NCBI RefSeq assembly: GCF_900101675.1
Contig: NZ_FNKG01000002.1
Span: forward strand, 391,005 to 455,004
DNA length: 64,000 nt
Reading direction: 5' to 3'
Origin: Curtobacterium sp. UNCCL20
GTDB lineage: Bacteria > Actinomycetota > Actinomycetes > Actinomycetales > Microbacteriaceae
This document shows, piece by piece, positions 59,971 to 64,000 of this stretch (position 1 is its first letter; each line of letters starts with the position of its first letter). Below the pieces are notes generated by a model. That model did not search any database, was not told where the DNA came from, and was given only the letters and a program-made list of their open reading frames with translations. Position numbers and translations under genes: made by a program.

Positions 59971-59990
59971 TATGTTGATGCAAACGCATC
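59971..59990 (+). promoter_or_regulatory. Promoter and operator of the LLM oxidoreductase
   Basis: TATGTT (59971-59976) is a -10 followed at once by GATGCAAACGCATC (59977-59990), a 5-bp-armed dyad over the predicted start of transcription, typical of MarR/TetR/LacI-type repression. An RBS GGAGG precedes the ATG at 60007. Confidence 0.55.
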
Positions 59991-60006
59991 GATCTGGAGG
60001 CTCGAC

Positions 60007-61116
60007 ATGAGCAACGCATTCGGCACCGACCGCCCCTCGGACGTGCCGCCGCCCGCACCCGAGCGGATCGGCCCCGTGCAGCTCGGCCTCGACACCTTCG
60101 GCGACGTGACCGAGCGCGCCGACGGCAGCCTGAAGTCCGACGCGCAGAGCATCCGCGACGTCGTCGACCAGGCCGTCCTCGCCGACCAGGTGGGCATCGA
60201 CTTCATCGGCGTCGGTGAGCACCACCGCGCCGACTTCGTGGTGAGCGCCCCCGAGGTCGTCCTCGCCGCGATCGCCGCGTCGACGTCGCGCATCCGGATG
60301 GGCTCCGCCGTCACCGTGCTCTCCTCGGACGACCCGGTCCGCGTGTACGAGCGCTTCGCCACCGTCGACGCGATCTCGAACGGCCGCGCCGAGGTCATCC
60401 TCGGCCGCGGGTCCTTCACCGAGTCGTTCCCGCTCTTCGGGTTCGACCTGTCCGACTACGAGGTGCTCTTCGAGGAGAAGCTGCAGCTCTGGGCCTCCCT
60501 CCGCGGCGGCGACGCCGTCACCTGGTCCGGCACCAAGCGGGCGTCGCTCGTCGACCAGGACGTCTTCCCGAAGCTCGAGCACGGCGCGATCCCGACCTGG
60601 ATCGGCGTCGGCGGGTCGCCGCAGTCCGTCATCCGCGCCGCGTCGTACGGCCTGCCGCTGTTCCTCGCGATCATCGGTGGGCAGCCCGCGCAGTTCGCTC
60701 CGTTCTCGCGGCTCTACCGCCAGGCGCTCGCCCAGCTCGACCTGCCGCAGCAGCCCATCGCCATGCACTCGCCGGGCTTCATCGCCGCGAGCGACGAGGA
60801 GGCGGCGGACCGCTACTGGCCGTACCACAAAGCCGTCACGGACCAGCTGGGTCGGGAGCGCGGCTGGCCGCCCCTCGACGTCGCCGGGTACCGCGCGGGC
60901 CTGTCCGCCGGCGGTTCGCTCTACGTCGGTTCGCCGGAGACGGTCGCGCGGAAGATCGCCCGCAATATGCGGATCCTCGGGGCCTCGCGCTTCGACATGC
61001 GGTACGCGACGGGTCGCCTGCCGCACGAGGACATGATGCGGTCCATCGAGCTCTACGGCACGCAGGTCGCGCCGCGCGTGCGCGAGCTGCTGGCCGAGCC
61101 GGTCCCCGTCCCGTAG
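60007..61116 (+). CDS. LLM-class flavin-dependent oxidoreductase
   Basis: A 369-residue luciferase-like monooxygenase. [54 protein letters not shown] and [20 protein letters not shown] are its core, with [22 protein letters not shown] at the end. Members reduce or oxygenate xenobiotics with FMN. The dyad over its promoter implies regulated expression, and the divergent SDR may share the pathway. Confidence 0.87.
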   Translation: MSNAFGTDRPSDVPPPAPERIGPVQLGLDTFGDVTERADGSLKSDAQSIRDVVDQAVLADQVGIDFIGVGEHHRADFVVSAPEVVLAAIAASTSRIRMGSAVTVLSSDDPVRVYERFATVDAISNGRAEVILGRGSFTESFPLFGFDLSDYEVLFEEKLQLWASLRGGDAVTWSGTKRASLVDQDVFPKLEHGAIPTWIGVGGSPQSVIRAASYGLPLFLAIIGGQPAQFAPFSRLYRQALAQLDLPQQPIAMHSPGFIAASDEEAADRYWPYHKAVTDQLGRERGWPPLDVAGYRAGLSAGGSLYVGSPETVARKIARNMRILGASRFDMRYATGRLPHEDMMRSIELYGTQVAPRVRELLAEPVPVP

Positions 61117-61135
61117 ATCGCGGCGGGGAGCCTCC

Positions 61136-61205
61136 GCTGAACACCGGTGTTCGTCCGTCGCACCGCGGCATCTGTGGGTTCGGCAGACGAACACCGGTGT
61201 TCAGC
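61136..61205. repeat. Paired AACACCGGTGTT dyads
   Basis: GCTGAACACCGGTGTTCGTC at 61136-61155 and its exact complement at 61186-61205, with 30 bp between. Each arm also contains the 14-bp palindrome GAACACCGGTGTTC. This could be a double operator, a terminator or a mobile-type dyad. Confidence 0.8.
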
Positions 61206-61237
61206 ACGTGCGCTTGCTCGCCGGGGCGCCGGAGCAC

Positions 61238-61253
61238 GGCCTGGAGGCGCGGG
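61238..61253 (+). repeat. GGCCTGGAGGC-family half site
   Basis: GGCCTGGAGGCGCGGG shortly after the AACACCGGTGTT pair. Confidence 0.5.
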
Positions 61254-61288
61254 TCGGCCCGCCGACATCGGCTCACGGGAGCGCCGGG

Positions 61289-61294
61289 TACCGT
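61289..61294 (+). promoter_or_regulatory. -10 element TACCGT, leaderless start
   Basis: TACCGT ends 7 bp before the ATG at 61302. Confidence 0.6.
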
Positions 61295-61301
61295 CCACGG
61301 C

Positions 61302-61925
61302 ATGCCGTCCCGTCCCAGCACCGTCGAACGTCGTTTCCGTGGCCGGATCATGGGCGTCGGCACCACCTCGGGCGTGCGGTTCGTCGTCGGCATGTGGGAC
61401 CGATCGCCGTTCGGGGCGTTCACGGACGTGTTCCTCGAACTCCCCGACGGCACCAGCGTCCTGCTCGCCCCGGACGAGATCGTCGCCGCCTACGTCTCCG
61501 GCACCTACCGGTTCGACACCGTGTCGGTCGTCGACATCACCGCACGACGGACCGCGAGCGGCCTCGAGCTCGCCGCGGGATCGCTGCGGGCCACCATCGA
61601 CGTCGGCACGATCTCGCCGCTCGGCCGGATCCTCCGCATCGTCCCGAAGCCGATCGCCCGCGACCCCCGGTGGCTCGCGGTGATCGACCCCGTGGCGCGT
61701 CTCGTCGCTCCCGGATCGGGCACGGCCGGCACGGCGGGCGGCGGCCGACGCGAGTACTACGGCGTCACCGGTGCCCACGACGTCACCGGCGTGCGGGGGA
61801 CCTGGGCGGACGAACCGCTCGGTTCCCTGGCACCCCTCGACCCGCCCGTGGCGTTCGGCTTCGCGTCGATGCCGCGCATCCCGCAGGTCGTCGACGTCGA
61901 GACGACCATCCGCGAGCCCGCCTGA
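61302..61925 (+). CDS. Conserved-looking protein of unknown function
   Basis: Not recognised. A 207-residue soluble protein, no signal peptide or membrane helix. The first half is beta-rich: RRFRGRIMGVGTTSGVRFVVGMWDRSP, FTDVFLELPDGTSVLLAPDEIVAAYV, TYRFDTVSVVDITARRT. A Pro/Arg-rich stretch (PKPIARDPRW) and a Gly-rich loop follow before REYYGVTGAHDVTGVRGTWAD. The coding frame is clear and the -10 hexamer sets the start. It is probably monocistronic; the 71-bp tandem repeat follows 17 bp later. Confidence 0.7.
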   Translation: MPSRPSTVERRFRGRIMGVGTTSGVRFVVGMWDRSPFGAFTDVFLELPDGTSVLLAPDEIVAAYVSGTYRFDTVSVVDITARRTASGLELAAGSLRATIDVGTISPLGRILRIVPKPIARDPRWLAVIDPVARLVAPGSGTAGTAGGGRREYYGVTGAHDVTGVRGTWADEPLGSLAPLDPPVAFGFASMPRIPQVVDVETTIREPA

Positions 61926-61942
61926 CGCGTCGGACCGCCCCA

Positions 61943-62154
61943 GGTGCGTGTGCATGTTCCGACGTCCCACCTGTCGATCGACGGGTGCGGTGTCGTTCGG
62001 TGCGCACGCATCGGGTGCGTGTGCATGTTCCGACGTCCCACCTGTCGATCGACGGGTGCGGTGTCGGTCGGTGCGCACGCATCGGGTGCGTGTGCATGTT
62101 CCGACGTCCCACCTGTCGATCGACGGGTGCGGTGTCGTTCGGTGCGCACGCATC
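61943..62154. repeat. Three 71-bp tandem repeats, each a dyad
   Basis: Units begin GGTGCGTGTGCATG at 61943, 62014 and 62085; the third lacks the last base. Units differ by one base (GTCGTTCGG/GTCGGTCGG). Each has a central CACCTGTCGATCGACGGGTG near-palindrome and outer TGCGTGTGCA/TGCGCACGCA arms. This fills most of the 396-bp gap between genes; no coding sequence is convincing there. Confidence 0.9.
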
Positions 62155-62183
62155 CGAGCCGTGGGCGCGCGTGGGAGCCGCAC

Positions 62184-62197
62184 CGCGCCTCCAGGCC
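62184..62197 (-). repeat. GGCCTGGAGGC-family half site, reverse orientation
   Basis: CGCGCCTCCAGGCC after the 71-bp tandem array; reverse-orientation half copy. Confidence 0.5.
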
Positions 62198-62321
62198 GAT
62201 GCCCGGGCGAAACGCCGGACGCGCCCAGCGTCGAGGGGCAGACTGGCCGGAACGGAACGCGCCCCGGGGAGACCCGGCCGCACGTCGAGCACAACGGGGC
62301 GCACGACGCGAGAGGAGCACC

Positions 62322-62813
62322 ATGACCGACACAGAGGCAGACCGGCGAGCAGCCATCTCGGACATCGTCCACGGAGCCCACACGGCACTGTTGACGACCG
62401 TGAACGAGGACGGCCAGCTGCACGCGCGGCCCCTCGCCGTGCAGGACAAGGCCTTCCACGGCACACTCCGCTTCCTCGTGCAGGACGGCAGCGAGAAGGT
62501 CGAGGACATCGCCCGGAACCCGCACGTGAACGTCGCGATCGAGTCGCAGGGTGGCTACCTGTCCATCGCCGGCACCGCCACGGTCACGAAGGACGACTCC
62601 GTGATCGACGAGCTGTGGTCGCCCTTCGCGGAGGCCTGGTTCCCGGAGGGCCGTCAGGACCCCTCGATCCGCCTCCTCACCGTCGAGGGGGACTCGGTCG
62701 AGTACTGGACCCAGGACACCGGCCCGGTGGGCAGCCTCGTGCAGACGATCAAGGCCGCGCTCGGCAAGCAGAGCCAGCCCGACACCGGCGACCACGGAAC
62801 GGTCGAGCTCTAG
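62322..62813 (+). CDS. Pyridoxamine 5'-phosphate oxidase-like / general stress protein 26-like
   Basis: A 163-residue split-barrel flavin-binding protein. AISDIVHGAHTALLTTVNEDGQLHARPLAVQ and NPHVNVAIESQGGYLSIAGTATVT are those of the PPOX/GSP26 group, which binds FMN or F420. Conserved pattern WSPFAEAWFPEGRQDPSIRLLTVEG follows. ATG at 62322 with AGAGGAG. Function likely redox or stress related; not B6 biosynthesis, as it is shorter than PdxH. Confidence 0.85.
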   Translation: MTDTEADRRAAISDIVHGAHTALLTTVNEDGQLHARPLAVQDKAFHGTLRFLVQDGSEKVEDIARNPHVNVAIESQGGYLSIAGTATVTKDDSVIDELWSPFAEAWFPEGRQDPSIRLLTVEGDSVEYWTQDTGPVGSLVQTIKAALGKQSQPDTGDHGTVEL

Positions 62814-62844
62814 CCGGTGCTCGGTCCGGCTGCTCGGTTCCTCG

Positions 62845-64000
62845 TCACGGGGGGCCGAGCAGCCACAGCACGGCGACGAGCACCGGCTGCCCGAGGATCG
62901 CGCAGACCACGAGGGTCCAGCGCATCCAGGGCTTCGCCACGAGCTCGGGGGAGCCGAACAGCGGCGCGAGCGGCATCAGCAGCCGGGGCGTCGACGCCAT
63001 CGGCAGCGACACCGCGAAGACGTAGAGCGCGTACGCGGCGGAGAACACCACGGTCGTGAACCCGAGCTTCCGGGTCGACCGGCGGAGCAGCCACACCGGG
63101 TAGGACACGAGCAGGAACACCACGATGAGGACCCCGCCGACGCCGAGCCAGCGCGCGGCGATGAGGAACCACGGGGTGAGCGGCATGAAGTCGACCCGCC
63201 CGATGAAGTTCACCCACCACGACATCTCGGTCTCGAGGTAGGCGTTCGGGGTGCCGGTGGCGTGCGCGGCGATGAGCGGCCAGGCGAACCCGGCGACGAC
63301 CATCGTGACGCCCGCGGCCACGACCCGCACGCGCTCCGCCACCGGGAACGCGTCGAGCGACCGGACCCCCTCGGTCCGACGTGCACGGATCCAGCGCACC
63401 AGGGCGATCACGCCGAGGACGAGCGGGATCGCCAGGGCACCCGGTCGGGTGAAGGCGGCGACCACCCCGAGGAGCGTCAGCAGCCCGTACCGCCGTCGTT
63501 CGAGGGCGAGGAGCGCGCCGAACGTGAGGGCGAGGAACATGCTCTCGGCGTACCCGACCTGCAGCAGGAACGACAGCGGCCCGCAGGTGAAGAAGAAGAC
63601 GGCCCAGAGCGCCGCCGCGTTGCCCGCACGGTCGCGGACGAGCCGGTGCAGCAGGTAGGTGGCGAGGAGCCCGGCGAGGAGCGCGATCGCGGGCGCCCCG
63701 ACGTCGAACGGGACACCGGTCGACGCGGTCAGCATCCTGATCGTGAAGGGGAACGCGGGCAGGAAGGCCCAGGCGTTCTGTGCGACGTGGCCGCCGGCGT
63801 CGAGCGGCAGCGTCGTCGGGTAGCCGTGCACCGAGATCTGCTCGTAGTACTGGCCGTCCCACGCCGTCAGGAAGTTGAGGAAGCCGTGGTCGTTGCCCCA
63901 GATCGCGTTCTCGGGCAGCGCCCGACCGATGAGCGGGAAGGCCAGCGCGAGCCAGAACGTCGACACGATGCGGCCGCCGGTCCACACGAGGAGGACGGCG
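62845..64000 (-). CDS. PIG-V-like mannosyltransferase (N-terminus beyond window edge)
   Basis: Membrane glycosyltransferase of the GT-C type, at least 385 residues, open to the right edge. FLNFLTAWDGQYYEQISVHGYPT near the N-terminus has the acidic loop residue of PIG-V/Mannosyl_trans2 enzymes; about nine helices follow, with QVGYAESMFLALTFGALLALERRR and SLPMASTPRLLMPLAPLF. It would add mannose from a lipid-linked donor to a surface glycan. A GTG at 63987 is in frame, but codons continue upstream, so the true start is probably outside the window. Confidence 0.8.
   Translation of the reverse strand, partial: AVLLVWTGGRIVSTFWLALAFPLIGRALPENAIWGNDHGFLNFLTAWDGQYYEQISVHGYPTTLPLDAGGHVAQNAWAFLPAFPFTIRMLTASTGVPFDVGAPAIALLAGLLATYLLHRLVRDRAGNAAALWAVFFFTCGPLSFLLQVGYAESMFLALTFGALLALERRRYGLLTLLGVVAAFTRPGALAIPLVLGVIALVRWIRARRTEGVRSLDAFPVAERVRVVAAGVTMVVAGFAWPLIAAHATGTPNAYLETEMSWWVNFIGRVDFMPLTPWFLIAARWLGVGGVLIVVFLLVSYPVWLLRRSTRKLGFTTVVFSAAYALYVFAVSLPMASTPRLLMPLAPLFGSPELVAKPWMRWTLVVCAILGQPVLVAVLWLLGPP

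Noticed and set aside
61943-62154. CRISPR array
   Set aside because: The units are 71 bp, directly adjoining and almost identical, with no unique spacers and no cas genes.
1-64000. Insertion sequence, integrase or prophage genes
   Set aside because: No DDE/DEDD transposase, recombinase or phage structural protein was recognised in any frame, and gene content is ordinary chromosomal.
1-64000. tRNA or rRNA genes
   Set aside because: No cloverleaf with a TTCGANNC-type T loop in a gene-free stretch was found by eye. Gaps are short and mostly explained by promoters and palindromes; a tRNAscan run would settle this.

Overview
The window looks like a stretch of chromosome from a very high-GC actinobacterium, most likely Microbacteriaceae and possibly Curtobacterium-like. 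This is inferred from gene content, GTG starts, GTGA/ATGA start-stop overlaps, actinobacterial families (SufS-SufU, MT0933-like antitoxin, LtrA, an Asp23/ECF sigma cluster) and many genes that seem to be transcribed without a leader. I see no rRNA, tRNA, prophage, insertion sequence or CRISPR array. About 70 protein genes fill almost all of the sequence. The longest gene-free stretch (61926-62321) holds a tandem repeat.

Layout. 1-2670: deoxysugar module (LacI regulator, MFS transporter, L-rhamnose mutarotase). 2857-4976: metallophosphoesterase and MDR oxidoreductase. 4988-7948: LolA-like lipoprotein-type protein with an ABC-2 exporter. 8098-9647: RpiB-type isomerase divergent from a SorC regulator. 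9735-12758: DinB protein, MHS transporter, histidine phosphatase. 12828-15712: glpD divergent from a second SorC regulator, with two 14-bp operators between them. 15761-21495: AraC regulator, glycolate/lactate oxidase, alanine dehydrogenase, TspO-like protein, CorA. 21591-25934: GH36 alpha-galactosidase behind a CebR-type box, zinc-ribbon protein, ClC channel, small antitoxin-like protein. 26039-31188: sufS-sufU, acetyltransferases, flavin monooxygenase, glyoxalase-fold protein. 31422-38726: allantoin catabolic cluster (NCS1 permease, racemase, allantoinase, aminotransferase, allantoate amidohydrolase, RpiR regulator). 38693-44187: SRPBCC, GNAT, dipeptidase, cysK-cysE, Excalibur, YjbR and MOSC proteins. 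44209-48441: L-fucose module (LacI regulator, GH29 fucosidase, aldo/keto reductase, FucU). 48523-50287: small protein, ECF sigma and two Asp23-like proteins. 50420-57253: LtrA, a lytic transglycosylase, MarR and GntR regulators, a DoxX-DUF2071-DUF1810 operon, coaBC. 57295-64000: NRDE protein, SGNH lipoprotein, SDR, LLM oxidoreductase, an unknown protein, a PPOX-type protein and a partial PIG-V-type mannosyltransferase.

How it works together. Several blocks serve plant-derived carbon and nitrogen: L-rhamnose, L-fucose, alpha-galactosides, glycerol phosphate or other polyol phosphates, and allantoin. Each has a nearby regulator or a recognisable operator. Allantoin enters by the NCS1 permease, is racemised, opened to allantoate and hydrolysed. 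The ureidoglycine formed probably passes its amino group to glyoxylate.

The most distinctive non-coding signal is a family of intergenic palindromes built on GGCCTGGAGGC. There are five full copies and at least ten half copies, usually at gene ends. A second dispersed dyad (core TGAGCGACA), a 3 x 71-bp tandem repeat and a paired AACACCGGTGTT dyad are also present. At least fifteen genes have a TANNNT-like hexamer exactly 6-8 bp before the start codon, which indicates leaderless transcripts and was used here to choose starts.
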